Below, piece after piece: positions 10,020 to 20,739 of a stretch of DNA of 64,000 nt. Numbering within the stretch: the stretch's first letter is position 1; each line of letters opens with the position of its first letter. The stretch is taken from assembly GCA_947652605.1 (NCBI GenBank), contig OX393578.1:53699415-53763414 (forward strand). Direction: 5' to 3'. The position numbers and the translations under genes are program-made. Below the pieces are notes generated by a model, which searched no databases, was not told the origin of the DNA, and saw nothing but the letters and a program-made list of their open reading frames with translations. This stretch comes from Elmis aenea (Eukaryota; Arthropoda; Insecta; Coleoptera; Elmidae).

Positions 10020-10885
10020 CAAGCTAATAATTATTTATAAATGCATGATAGATTATTATTATCACTCCCTTTTTCTAAATATAGACTCGTTTACAACCAA
10101 CGCAAAATAAGATAATTATTTCCAATTAATATAATACGTGATATTAATGAGTCAGTAAGTTTCCAATTTTTATTTTTACTCATAGTTCATGGACGATAAC
10201 GTTTCATCGTTCACAATCGATGATAAACTTGACGCGTTTTCATACGCGATACGAATGTATTTTCGGGACATGACTTCATACACAAAATCTAGTTACAATT
10301 AAAACTGACCTTACAGGAGGCGCACCTAGCTTAAAACAAAAACTCATTTAAATAAATAAAACTATCAGCACATATGAGTACGTGTTTAATTTACGGTAAT
10401 GACTTTGATATTGCAGATAATAAAAACGATGAATAATGTGTGCGGAAACTATCGATTTTATTATTTTTTTTTAGTTAGGGAACATGTTATGTAATATCTG
10501 AAGGAGTTAGCAAATAGCATAAAGTTTGTGATAAGGAAACGTATTCACTGTTTACTTTCATTATACATTAAAGTAGGCTGTGTTTTAGTTTTATCATGTT
10601 AGCATTTCCAAAACAATGTGACATATTAGTTACATGCTAAAGCTGTTTTGCAAATTAAAAACGCCAAAATTATTTCAAGAAAAATTTAAGAACAGTATTG
10701 TAAAATATTATAAAGAATTTAAAAAAATATAATCCAGAGTTTACACATTACCTAATTTATTTCAAATTGTCGAATATGTTTAATGCAAAGTATTATATTA
10801 AATTTTGGCTATAGTATAAAACTATAAACTATTATAAAATTATATTTTAGGTTGGAAGTTCTGTCATAAAAATTTTAGGTCTAGA
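10020..10885. other. AT-rich unique sequence
   Basis: No repeat shared with the rest of the window, no coding trace and no strong hairpin was found. Confidence 0.45.
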
Positions 10886-11451
10886 GTCTGTTTTATACTA
10901 CCTATACCAGTTTTTCGTTTAAGAAAATCGTAAACGATTCTCTAGTACGGTGTCAATCAGAAATTAAAAATCTTGAACGAAAAATTCGTACGAAATTACT
11001 ACCTGCCCTAAATGCGTCCAATTTTAGCATGGGCGCATGCGTATTCTACTGTAACTGTATCTGACCGCATGTCATTTGTGGGTTAGGTTAACTGAAACAA
11101 TCAAACGATGTTAAATACTACTTATTAGCTTATTACCGTTAATCCCTCACAATTTATTTTGTAGGAATAAATATGTAGAATGGAACAAGCGTTAAATATA
11201 CGTTAAATGTGAAAATGATTCGCTTTCTGTTCTGTGATCAAATTGAACATTTGACATGGTTACTCAAGGTGCCAACAAAATATGATAAAAGTTACTGAAA
11301 AGTAACCAAAATATATTGGAGTTTTCGTACCAAAAAAATAGTACAATGTAAATGTTTCATATTTTCCATGCTAAATTCTTGAACGAAAGTTTTGTATTAA
11401 AAATCGTATACGATTTTCTTAAACGAAAAAATATTATAGTACAAAACAGCC
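10886..11451. mobile_element. Inverted-repeat element (MITE-like)
   Basis: The left end GTCTGTTTTATACTA and right end (complement GGCTGTTTTGTACTA) are followed inward by matching TTTTTCGTTTAAGAAAATCG arms, about 60 bp each. The inner part (about 11090-11170) resembles the interior of the Harbinger-type MITE at 54525-55072. A target duplication could not be fixed. Confidence 0.5.
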
Positions 11452-11639
11452 TTTATGCATAAAATACAAACTAGAAGATAATTAAAAAATAATATAAAAC
11501 GATTTACATTGAATTTTCAAATTGATTTCCACTATTTGCAACACATAATTCGGACAACACTCGGAACTGCGTTGTAAATATGAATATTAGAAATAGAATA
11601 TACTGTATAAAATTTTCTCCTAGTTCATTCATATTATTA

Positions 11640-12391
11640 TTGCTATTTTTATATAAATTGTCTTTAATGTGTTCCCAAAATGAGATTTTGTTTTAATCTT
11701 CCAAAAATAGATTCATTAGATTGCCTTCTTTATGGGAAACGATTAAAATAAGTTTCACTTGCAGCTTTAGAATTATTATTACTTTGAATAGAACATTCTA
11801 ATATATCGAACTTTTCGTAATAATATTCGTAGGCCATTTCGTGTATTTAAGGTACAAAAATAAAAACAATCGACAATGAAACGTGATTGCTTCTGTCAAA
11901 TTATCGTTAAAACAACAGAATGACAGTTTGTTTTCCCAAGTATATTCTTAATGTAATAAGCCTACTACTAGAAACAAATTTAATATGAAAAATTACCTAA
12001 TTGTTGCTATACTATAAGGAAAATTAATAAATCGACCTTACATGATATATATTATTGGAATGGGAAAAAAGCCCCTTTCTCGTGATGCCACAGCCAACTA
12101 TGGGTTCTATTTAAAAAAATACAACTTTGTCACAACTCGAATTTCGATTTGTTCTGTGAAAAATTGTCTACGCCACTGTATTCTTATCGAAAAAGTGTGT
12201 GTAGAACGTCAAACTTATTTTTCTTTGTTTTTATAAACAAGCGAGAGATAGTCATAAAACGAAAAGTCGAAAAATCGAGTTATCGGTGATAACTCGAAAA
12301 CAAAAGACGATAACCAATTTTAGTTTTCACCATTAACTTTTTCTCGAAAAAAGAGATCGAGGAAGCGGGGTCCGTTTTTCGAGACCTCTTA
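11640..12391 (+). repeat. Dispersed repeat R1, copy 1 (continues at 14051-14095)
   Basis: Shared with 39797-40990 (inverted, itself interrupted) and 27785-28184 (partial). Landmarks are CAACAGAATGACAGTTTGTT, TAAGCCTACTACTA, AATCGACCYYAYATGATAT and CGGTGATAACTCGAAAACAA. It is interrupted at a TTA by the Harbinger element 12392-14047; the matching sequence resumes at 14051 with TAGTTACCGCGATTC. No coding capacity was recognised. Confidence 0.75.
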
Positions 12392-12393
12392 GG

Positions 12394-12532
12394 CTCGATG
12401 CAGACGTGCGTTTTTCTGCAGCGCGTTGGTCGCGCGGTTGCAGCGCGTTGCCGTAGTTGCTTTGATGCACACGTGCGTTTTTCTGCAGCGAGTTGGTCGC
12501 GCGGTTGCAGCGCGTTGCCGTAGTTGCTTTGA
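12394..12532 (+). repeat. Tandem duplication in the left TIR of the Harbinger element
   Basis: About two units of 68-70 bp, each with GCACACGTGCGTTTTTCTGC (or CAGACGTGCG), TTGGTCGCGCGGTTGCAG and CCGTAGTTGCTTTGATG. The inverted right arm carries its own, different tandem duplication. Confidence 0.8.
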
Positions 12533-12578
12533 TGTTGGGGGAAGAGCCCAGCGCTACAGTGTGCTTTTCGCATCACAT

Positions 12579-12779
12579 ATGGAGGTGTCACATAGAAAAC
12601 GGGTAGCATTTGCATACCTGGTATACAAACATTATGTTTCTAAAAACAAAAGGCGTTATTGGGTGCATCCGTTCACCGAGCAAAGACTGGCAAGGGGAGA
12701 GTTTGGGCGATCTTTTGGTGATTTAAGAGAGTACAATAAAATATTTATAATAAAACAAAACTTTATTAGGTACTATTAG
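12579..12779 (+). pseudogene. Truncated first exon of a PIF/Harbinger transposase
   Basis: From the ATG the reading is MEVSHRKRVAFAYLVYKHYV then RRYWVHPFTEQRLARGEFG and FGDLREYNK. Many insect and vertebrate Harbinger transposases begin this way: basic start, RR.WVHP....R...G.F..L...LR.Y, just before the helix-turn-helix. The expected continuation (FF.Y.RMS..TF..LL) is missing; the reading runs into AT-rich DNA and stops at 12777. The open frame extends upstream through the TIR, but an ATG at 12579 matches the usual start. This supports the element's Harbinger assignment from coding sequence, independently of its TIR and TTA duplication. Confidence 0.65.
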
Positions 12780-13031
12780 TAATGAAATACACGAAATGGC
12801 GAATAAACCATATCAATTTTCTCTTGGAAAGTAAAATTCATTGTGGAAATGCAATAATTCAAGAAATAAATGACAAGTTTTTGACAGCGAAGTGAACAGT
12901 CATTTTTTTCCGATTTCCACGGCACTATATTTGCTTCAATAACGATTTGAAGAAAAATGTCGAATATCTCGAAAAGTTTTGGGTATAGGACATTAACAAA
13001 AAATGAAGACGAATTCCATGATATAAAAAAG

Positions 13032-13114
13032 TACAGGGGTTTGCATTTGAAAAAATCGAGTTACGAGCTTTTGAAAATCATGGAAGTTGCCACCTATTTA
13101 TGAATACCCCTGTA
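13032..13114. repeat. Short inverted repeat with ACAGGGGT ends
   Basis: ACAGGGGT at 13033 and ACCCCTGT ending at 13112 with TA outside both, enclosing about 60 bp. Possibly a minimal MITE nested in the Harbinger element. Confidence 0.4.
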
Positions 13115-13391
13115 TGCGTGATTCAAACTTTTTCATAACGAGCGAATAGAGCAATGTTTTCTGCATGTCCATACCAAATAACAACTCTGTACTTCGAAAT
13201 AACTTCAGGAGAATTGTTTAAATAAAGGCTTAAAACCTTGAACAATTTTGAAAATTATTTTTTTTACAACGCCGCCCAAAAACCTGTAGTATTTTATATT
13301 GATGTAAAGCTAAAATTAAGGCGGTGAAAAATATTAAATAAAAATGGGGTGTTGTATTTCAAATATAAAAGTCGCTATTAGTTCCAGACAG

Positions 13392-13655
13392 GTGACTCGC
13401 CCTGTATATTTGAAAATATTTTTATCGTGTTCGGAAGAAAAAACTGAATGAAATAGCGTTTGAATCAACTTTCTATCTTAAACTGTGTAGCCACAATCGA
13501 CCGATCCCGCACTAATGACTCAACCTTGTATATTTGAAAATATTTTTATCGTGTTCGGAAGAAAAAACTATGAAACAGCGTTTTAATCAACTTTATATCT
13601 CAAGCCGTTAAGCCACAATCAACCGATCCCGCACTAATGACTCACCCTGTATATA
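13392..13655 (+). repeat. ~125 bp tandem duplication
   Basis: Two consecutive units start GACTCRMCCTTGTATATTTG or similar and share TTTTTATCGTGTTCGGAAGA and CGATCCCGCACTAATGACTC. A third unit start follows at about 13637. Inside the non-autonomous Harbinger element. Confidence 0.75.
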
Positions 13656-13850
13656 ATTAAAATTAATTAAACATCACTATTTAGCACTGATTTTTTCAAA
13701 ATTTTTAATCATAATATTCAATTTTTCATTTTAACAAAAATTCACCAATGCATTAAATATACCTATTGGTTATTAAATATATTAGCACAAAACAGAAATA
13801 GCATGTGAATATGTCACTAAATTCGATAATATGGTACATTTCATTTAAAT

Positions 13851-14040
13851 GCAGCAGGCAATATGTTTTCTAGTACTTTGAGACGCAGCGACACCGCGCG
13901 ACCAACGCGCTGCAGAAAAACGCAGCTTAGTCGCAGCGTCGACGCATGTACGTGTGCAGCAGGCAATATGTTTTCTAGTACTTTGAGACGCAACTGCGAC
14001 ACCGCGCGACCATCGCGCTGCAGAAAAACGCACGTCTGCA
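13851..14040 (-). repeat. 105 bp tandem duplication in the right TIR region
   Basis: GCAGCAGGCAATATGTTTTC recurs at 13851 and 13956 with the same following sequence, AGTACTTTGAGACGCA, and a CG-rich block, CCGCGCGACCAACGCGCTGC. The outer unit carries the TIR. Tandem repeats inside long TIRs are also known from Foldback-type elements, but TSD and coding trace favour Harbinger here. Confidence 0.8.
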
Positions 14041-14099
14041 TCGAGCCTTATAGTTACCGCGATTCCCCATGAAAACAATGAAATTTGCCCATCCTGCAC

Positions 14100-15370
14100 T
14101 ATGAATAATATCATCCGATTGAAGCAGATGATTTTGTAACTTTAATTTTTACGCAGGACACGACGAAATGCATTAAGAAACGAATTTAATAAACCAACGA
14201 GTCAAGGGCAAATGGGAAAACGCCCCTTAATAACCGTTATACGCACTACGTAAGATTAATAATCGCAGCGATTATAAGGTCATTACTTTCACTTATAAAG
14301 GCATATTAAACGCATAAACACGGAAGGACAAGCTAATCGGAGTAGTTACGTAATTTATGGATCAATTCAATTTAATGAGATTACTGTCAGAGCCTCGGGC
14401 TGAACAGCTACTCGCTTGCTTCGATTCAATGTCAACATCGTAAACATCGGAGAAAAAAATATCCGATACACGGTTTGCCGCATGAAAATCGATGCATTTT
14501 GTAACGAATATTCGCAGAGACTCGCTCCAACAATATTCATTAAAGTATGTAAATTAAAAATGCCGCGAAGAACAGCTTAACCAGCAAAAAAATACGTCGA
14601 AGTAAAGGCAACAACAACATTTTAAATCTTTGAACACGATCTTTTGTGCCTAAAAAGTCTACAGCGACCGACTTATTGTTTATATAGCATAACACAGCGC
14701 AGAAAAATATATATAATTAATAAGATAACAGATAAAAACCGAACAGTAACAAAGTTTAGAAGGCTGTCACAAAAACAAACAAAAACATGGATACGACCAA
14801 AACAAATAAAAATAAAATAACAGAAGTATAAGTCTGAGGCAACGCCAGTAGAGTGGAAAAACTTCTGTGAAGTAAAAAGGAATTGTTAAAACAATAAACA
14901 TTTGTTGTACAATATAAATAAACCTAATCACTTTCGTTTTTGCGAAGGATTTCGATATGCAATCAATACCATTTTCAGAACTATCGTATGTTCAGTTACA
15001 GTTCATTTTGCAGTTGCATGTCTTTATTATTCAATAAATAAATGGGATTGCTACTAATTTATTTACTTATTAATTAACAAGTACAACTGCACCTGTCCAG
15101 AGACGAGATTTAAACTGTATTGCATTTTGACAAGAGATTTTTCGAATAACAATAATGAATTTTACTTATAATTAGTTAATCAATGAATAAATTTTAATAA
15201 ATGAATCATTTAATAAATGAATCATTAAAATAATTCAAAAATTTGTGTTTTATGTTTTTTTTTTTAATTAATAAGCCACAAATTCGCCCAACAACAAAAA
15301 GCAGCAAAGTGTCAAATAACCACAAAATTTACAATAAAATTACACCAAAAAGACACCGGTTAATTATTAA
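14100..15370. other. Unique sequence without recognisable gene
   Basis: Includes a CpG-containing part (about 14150-14570) followed by AT-rich DNA. No coding trace, hairpin or repeat shared with the rest of the window was found. Confidence 0.45.
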
Positions 15371-15374
15371 CTGT

Positions 15375-15878
15375 GTAACCTGTGAATATCAAAACTAAAT
15401 TCTAATTAATTTTAAAGTTATTTTACCTCTTAAGGTGCAATTTTTAAGTTAGTAGGACTATTATTATAACGTTTGAATATTTACGCAAGGTACACACAGA
15501 TGTATGGAAGGATCAACCTAAAATTGTAACTACGCCTTTAGATATGCTACATAAACATAGCCTGTAAATTTCAGAAGTAAATATTAATCAATGTTAAAGT
15601 TATGTTAACCTTTTAGGGGTTGATTTTGTAACTTACTAGGAATACTATTAACATGTGAGAATATTTATGTAATACGTACAGACGTATAGATGGATCATAC
15701 TTAAATTGCTACGTTTAAATATGTTGGGTAAACATACCCTGCAAATTTAGAAACTAAATCCTAAATGATTTGAAACTTATTTTACCTTAAATACAGGTTT
15801 TTTTTAACGAACATACAAAGGTATAAATTGGTCAATCTTTAATTCTTACTACGGTTTCAGATACGTTAGTTATACATG
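15375..15878 (+). repeat. Tandem array of ~180 bp repeat S
   Basis: Successive unit landmarks CCTGTGAAT, CCTGTAAAT and CCCTGCAAAT start at about 15379, 15561 and 15738, giving periods of about 180. Each unit carries an AAATYCTAA-TTTTAAAGTTAT block, a GGGGT-ATTTTTAAGTTA block and a CAGACGTATGGATGGATCA block. The array is cut by the element at 15879, resumes at 17418, and is cut again at 17513. Single or double units also occur at 7500, 21720, 22740, 29375 and 30300. Confidence 0.75.
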
Positions 15879-16069
15879 CAGTAGCGTAGCTAGAGTTTGC
15901 GCGCCCGGGGCGGCCCCTGAATTTGCCGCCCCTTTAAATAAGGGTTGCTAACTCTTGATTTTTCCAAAAGCAAGCAGAGATCGACACAAAAAAATAGGGG
16001 GAGATAAAATTCCCGCAGGCGATTTCTTCAAATTTTAAATGTTCAAACGTGTTTTAATGCGAAGTTATA

Positions 16070-16456
16070 CAGGGTGGTCCACTTTTTAGTAGCAGAACTA
16101 ACAGTCGTTACAAAAACTTATTTTAAAGCAAATATTTCATATCAACATGGATCCAAAAACGCTTCATTTTAAAGAAGAAAATTTATTGAAACTGAACCCC
16201 CCACAACTCCGCCACTGGTTGCTTATGGGACTTGAAATTTTCACCGATTGAGGAAACCTGTAAGGTGGTGCTGATACCAAATTTGGTTTAAATATATCTA
16301 CTGGTTGAGAAACGGTTAAACATTATCGATATTTTTTCGAAAATTTCAACACCCTGCATCTTTAAAATGAAGCGTTTTTGGACGCATCCTGATATAGAAT
16401 ATTCGCTTTAAAATACGTTTTTCTAACGATTGTTAAAGTCCTGCTCCTAAAAAGTG
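16070..16456. mobile_element. Nested MITE with CAGGGTGGTCC end
   Basis: The left end CAGGGTGGTCCACTTTTTAG follows TA. The right arm (about 16345-16456) is its inverted partner but has lost the terminal CACCCTG. The arms also share AAACGCTTCATTTTAAA and its complement. Confidence 0.6.
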
Positions 16457-16509
16457 TATATTACTTTGAATTTCTTCAAAAGCATCTCGCCTTGCGCGAC
16501 CCCAAATCT

Positions 16510-16814
16510 TTATTTATATAAAAATGAATGTATGTATGTATGTTTGTCCTTTATGCATTCCTATACCACTCATCCGATCCTGACCAAATTTGGTACAGAC
16601 AATCTATAGGACCATGGAAAGAACATAGGCTATATGAGAATTCCCAAAAAAATCGTCCGGAAAAGATATTGAGGAAAACGTGCCAAAATCGTGTTTGAAT
16701 CGGGTCGCCTGGAGCGAGAATTTCGTCAAAATTTGACAATTTGACAATTTGACGTAACGTTTAAACGCTCGAACCGGGATCAAGCGGTGAAGGAGGGGCT
16801 CCGGAATCGCTAGT
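16510..16814 (+). mobile_element. Helitron-like non-autonomous copy
   Basis: Starts with TATATAAAAATGAATGTATG, has a CCGATCCTGACCAAATTTGG segment and ends in CTAGT. It shares this layout with 41104-41477. The 3' CTRR end and the absence of inverted repeats or target duplication fit Helitrons; the assignment is by resemblance only. Confidence 0.5.
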
Positions 16815-17417
16815 ATAATATAAATGAGAAAGGATTTTATATACCTGTCAAATTTCACTAATTATCTTACACTTAGGCCAGTCGCGTACGACCAATATTT
16901 TTATCACGTACTCAAAAACCTCCCAAAAATAATTGTATTCACATACAAGTAATGAAAATTCGTATCTAGTGCCCTATGATTTGCTAGTTCTGTTACCACT
17001 GTTCGAACTTTTACATTACATTTATAAATAACTAGACGAATGTTATTGCTATGTGACGATTGGTTAATATAGATAGGGACCTCAAACCAAATGTTTGAAA
17101 TAGAACAAAAGTAAAAAAATCCCTGTTACAATAGAGTTTAAAACTGAAAGGAATTTTATGCCTGTAATAAAAGAAATGTTTCACAATTTTATTGAATAGT
17201 TGGTAGTTGGTACCCTACCATCGACTAGCCCATTTCACTCTCTAACTTCGATAAGAAATCCTTTTTTTAAATGAATGTTTGTGAATTTAATGGTGCTAGG
17301 GCCAGTACCTACTGACTATTATATCTATTGATTCTTCATTCCACCCGAGATTTTTATTTATATCCCATTTGGGTAGACTAAAACTGCCGCCTCCTCGGCC
17401 CACTAGCTACGCCACTG

Positions 17418-17512
17418 AATACATGCACTGTAAATTTTAAAACTCAATCCTAATTCATTAAAAATTAAATTTACTTTAGGGTGTGATTTTTAAAGTTATG
17501 TTCTACGACTAT
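17418..17512 (+). repeat. Remainder of repeat S between two insertions
   Basis: Continues the array of 15375-15878 after the hAT-like element (CACTGTAAATTTTAAAACTC and GTGTGATTTTTAAAGTTATG) and is broken at TAT by the Harbinger element. Confidence 0.65.
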
Positions 17513-17712
17513 GGGGTCTATTCTGTAAATATAATGTTAAATTTTAACAGGATGTTAAAATTTAACGTCAGTTTTAACATAAATTGTATTCTGTAAGAGG
17601 CTTGTCAGTTAAAATTTTAACAGAATCCGTTAATTTTAACAAATAACAGGTTAATTTTAAAGGCAGCAAATTAGAAGGCTTTAATTTTAACTTGACGTGT
17701 TAAGTTGTGAAA

Positions 17713-18874
17713 ATGGCTGCTGTGCCTGGTTTTATTGCTCTGTTTGTTAATGAACAACAACAAGAACAACGAAGAAGTACGTTCAATTATAAACATGTAT
17801 TGATAGTAATCTAGTGAATAATTTGTAGAAATGAGCTGAGGTTGACAAATCGACAACTTAGAGATGCAAGTAATCCTTTCGAACTGCCAGATTTTAGATT
17901 TTTAAAATTATTTAGATTTAGTAAAGAAGCAACACAGTTTATAATAGAAAACGTTGTACCACATCTTCCATCAGAGAGGCGAAATACCGCTATTCCAAAT
18001 TATATGAAAGTTATGTGTGCCCTGCATTTTTTTGGCCATGGAAGTTATCAGTTGGATGTGGGCTGTTAATGTTGTGATGAGCCAACCTGCAGTCAGCAGA
18101 TGTATAACAGCTGTATCGAATGTTATTAATGACAGATTATTAAATACATGGATAAAATTTCCAATGAACAACAATGACATGGAAAGTAAAGCACAGGCTT
18201 TTTCTAGAAGATATCAGTTTCCAAATACCATTGGAGTTATCGATGGTACTCATATTGCAATAATAGCTCCACCAAAGGAACATGAGATATATCCTGCAGC
18301 ACCATATTACAACAGAAAAGGATTCTACAGCATAAATGTTCAAATTATAAGTGATGCCAATTTGAATATTATTAACATGAATGCAAGATTTCTAGGATCT
18401 ACCCATGATTCTGCCATATGGATGATGTCTAGTATAAATAGACATCTGCGAAGAACTTACTTTAATGACAATTTAAAATATCATTTAATTGGGGATGAAG
18501 GATATCCATTGACACCTTGGCTCTTAATAAAATATCCTGGTGATGTAAATGAAAATACACCTCAAGGCAGATTTAATACACATCTTACAAGGGCAAGATT
18601 AACAATAGAACGTTTAAATGGATGTTTAAAAAGTCGATTTCGATGCTTGTTAAAACATAGAACTTTAAATTACGATCCTATAAAAGCTGCAAAAATAATC
18701 TATTCTTGTGGTGTGCTACACAATATCGCTAATTTTTTTTAAGTCAATTTACCTGATGACGAAGTAGAAGAGGAACCTGTAAATATAATAAATGAAAATT
18801 ATGGCGAGCACAACAATTTACTGCTAGAAGGCGAAAGAAAAAGAGAACAAATAACCCAAGAATATTTTTTATAA
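17713..18874 (+). pseudogene. Harbinger transposase (HARBI1-like), broken
   Basis: The family's product is a DDE nuclease that cuts and rejoins transposon ends in the nucleus. The N-terminus MAAVPGFIALFVNEQQQEQR is followed by a possible 52 bp intron (GTACGT at 17777 to TAG at 17828), although the frame does not join cleanly there. Next comes the HTH region, LRDASNPFELPDFRFLKLFR and YMKVMCALHFFGHGSYQLDV. A frame break near 18055 leads into MSQPAVSRCITAV. The catalytic residues are all present: D in VIDGTH (18242), D in IGDEGYP (18494) and E in TIERLNG (18608). A stop at 18740 falls after CGVLHNIANFF, yet the same frame continues as LPDDEVEEEP to a second stop at 18872, so this looks like a point mutation. 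One or two frameshifts and one stop make it inactive as read, but degradation is mild, suggesting recent activity of the family. Confidence 0.88.
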
Positions 18875-19418
18875 CACCATTATATTTTTCATGAAAATTA
18901 ATTATAAGTACATAAAACAAAATTATTTATATTATATATGTACATGATAAATTTGTTATACACTACAGTTACTTAAGTATAATTAGGATTTCAAGTTGTA
19001 AATAATTAATGTTATGTTTTTAAGTAAGTTATAAGTTAATTAGTGACATTTCTGTTTTAGGAATAACAAATGGTAGTCAAACAAGATTTTTACAAATATT
19101 TTAAGTCTTAAAAAAATTGTATGTTAAAACTGGCTGACATTTTTATTCCCATTCAGTTGTTAACTTTTAAATTGTACGATTGTTTGTTTTCACTAATATT
19201 TAATTTAGTTATACATATAAATATATATATTTATGTATAATAGGCAATTTTATTTTCGTTGCATTTGTTTTCCACAAAATTGCAGAGCTTTAGCGACTGC
19301 CATTAAACCTTTGGCTACATTATTATTACTTTGTTACTTTCTAACCTATAATTTTGAAAATTACTAAAAATTTAAATTGTTTTTAATTCGATCGCACAAA
19401 AAATGTAATATGCACCTC

Positions 19419-19516
19419 GGCCAAAACGTACTTTTTCGGCCTTGCCTGTTTGCTGGCCTCGACTACGTCTCGGCCAGCAAACCAGACGCGGCCGAAAAAG
19501 TTACACTTTTTGGCCT
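19419..19516. repeat. CG-rich hairpin inside the Harbinger element
   Basis: The arms GTTTGCTGGCC and GGCCAGCAAAC surround a 13 nt loop, extended outward by TTTTTCGGCC/GGCCGAAAAA and by GGCCAAAA/TTTTTGGCC with small internal loops. It is strikingly CpG-rich against AT-rich surroundings. It may be a small nested MITE. Confidence 0.75.
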
Positions 19517-19954
19517 TGATACATAAATAACTATTTAACCTGACTAACCAGAAAACATAAACAGTAACAAAAATTTAAAGTGGATGAATCGATGAATAAT
19601 AGTGCATTCATTCATTGTGAGCACGTGCAATAATAGATTATTTATTTAAATAACATGAGCGTTGAGCGCTCTTTTCTGGTCACATGTACCACGATCAAAG
19701 TAAAAGGAGAACAACACCTAAATTCGGGTTGAGCAACAAGGATAGGCAAATGTTACTGCACGTAAGCGATTGTTATTGCGCATGAGTCGATTCATATTTT
19801 AACAGACCTGTTAAAATTTAATATTTTAACAGCTCTGTTTAAAATATTGATACAGAATACCATTTTAGCTATTCGATTTTAACAGCCTGTTATAATTTTA
19901 ATTTTAACAGGCTGTTTAAATTTAACATTATATTTACAGAATAGACCCCTATTA

Positions 19955-20735
19955 TTGTTATATTATTTTATATTTAAACATCATGGAGTCAAAAAAAAGA
20001 GCAAACTAGGCTGCTAGAATGAATGGCCCGAATATTTTTAATGCCTCCGCTTTAAACTTTCCAAGTAAAAATGTTGTAAGTCTGGAGATTTTCCCGAAAC
20101 AAGCCATCTAATTGGCATCTTGCTCGCGGTTTACCCTAAATTAAACACAAGATTCGCAATTTATTCATAAAAGTGTAAGACAGCTGACAACCGTAACTTC
20201 TCGGGCGAGGTCTGTCTAATGATTCTGCTTAGCATATTGATGAAGCAAAGTCCTACCCCAAAAGGCCAATCCGAATTAATCCGCCAGCAATAAACAGAGA
20301 TTACCGCAAATCGCAATGAATTCGGGCGGCAGATATTCCCGAATTAGTTCATTTAAATGTTAAAATATGGTGATGGCGCTGCGGGACGCTACGTCAAATT
20401 CAGATCTCTGAACCCCAACGGAGCAATCAACATTAATGCAAACTTTAAGTCGGTCGTAAACAGTTGGGTGCTGCTCTAACTGATTCATCGGGATCGAGTA
20501 CAGGGGGGCGAAGGAAAGACGCGTGTTACGTAATTTAGACTCCGTCGACCGTTTGAAGTGGGTGATAGTTGGAAATTTGGATGAATCCCACTGCACATGT
20601 CAGTTATCTTCTTAATTAAGTTGCATGAACCTCTTCAACGGAGGATGAATCGCTAACCAATACGAATCGAGGCACTGTGGTGAACTACGCAGAGACGTAA
20701 ATCATTACTCTAACAGAATACCAATTTAATCTTTG
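19955..20735. other. Unique CpG-containing sequence
   Basis: Resembles host single-copy DNA more than repeats. No convincing ORF on either strand. No exon or splice context could be supported. Confidence 0.4.
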
Positions 20736-20739
20736 AATA

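Larger units (their letters stand above)
12392..14047. mobile_element. Non-autonomous PIF/Harbinger element, TTA target duplication
   Basis: The TIRs start GGCTCGATGCAGACGTGCGT and run about 50 bp before diverging. They are flanked by TTA on both sides (12389-12391 and 14048-14050), the TWA target typical of PIF/Harbinger. The second R1 copy near 39843-39870 keeps the unoccupied site with a single TTA, confirming the boundaries. The interior holds the truncated transposase exon at 12579, tandem repeats near both ends and a 125 bp tandem duplication. No catalytic transposase sequence was seen. Confidence 0.88.
15879..17417. mobile_element. hAT-like element, composite, 8 bp target duplication
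   Basis: Ends CAGTAGCGTAGCTAG and CTAGCTACGCCACTG form a TIR, and the flanking octamers are TATACATG and AATACATG, 7 of 8 matching. TIRs starting CAGNGGCG and 8 bp duplications are hAT features. No transposase is recognisable. A CAGGGTGG-type MITE (16070-16456) and a Helitron-like copy (16510-16814) are nested inside. The inverted relative at 26637-27293 lacks both. Confidence 0.7.
17513..19949 (+). mobile_element. PIF/Harbinger transposon, nearly complete
   Basis: The TIRs GGGGTCTATTCTGTAAATAT continue perfectly for more than 30 bp and lie between TAT triplets (17510-17512 and 19950-19952). Just inside, many TTTTAACAG/CTGTTAAAA subterminal motifs occur in both orientations, plausibly transposase-binding sites. 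The only gene recognised is the DDE transposase at 17713-18874. The second, Myb-like gene that autonomous Harbingers often carry was not found. A CG-rich hairpin sits at 19419-19516. Confidence 0.9.

Noticed and set aside
12426..14114. Arginine/cysteine-rich ORFs in both orientations near 12.4-12.6 and 13.84-14.11 kb
   Set aside because: Readings of the tandem repeats in the Harbinger TIRs; only the part from 12579 has family support.
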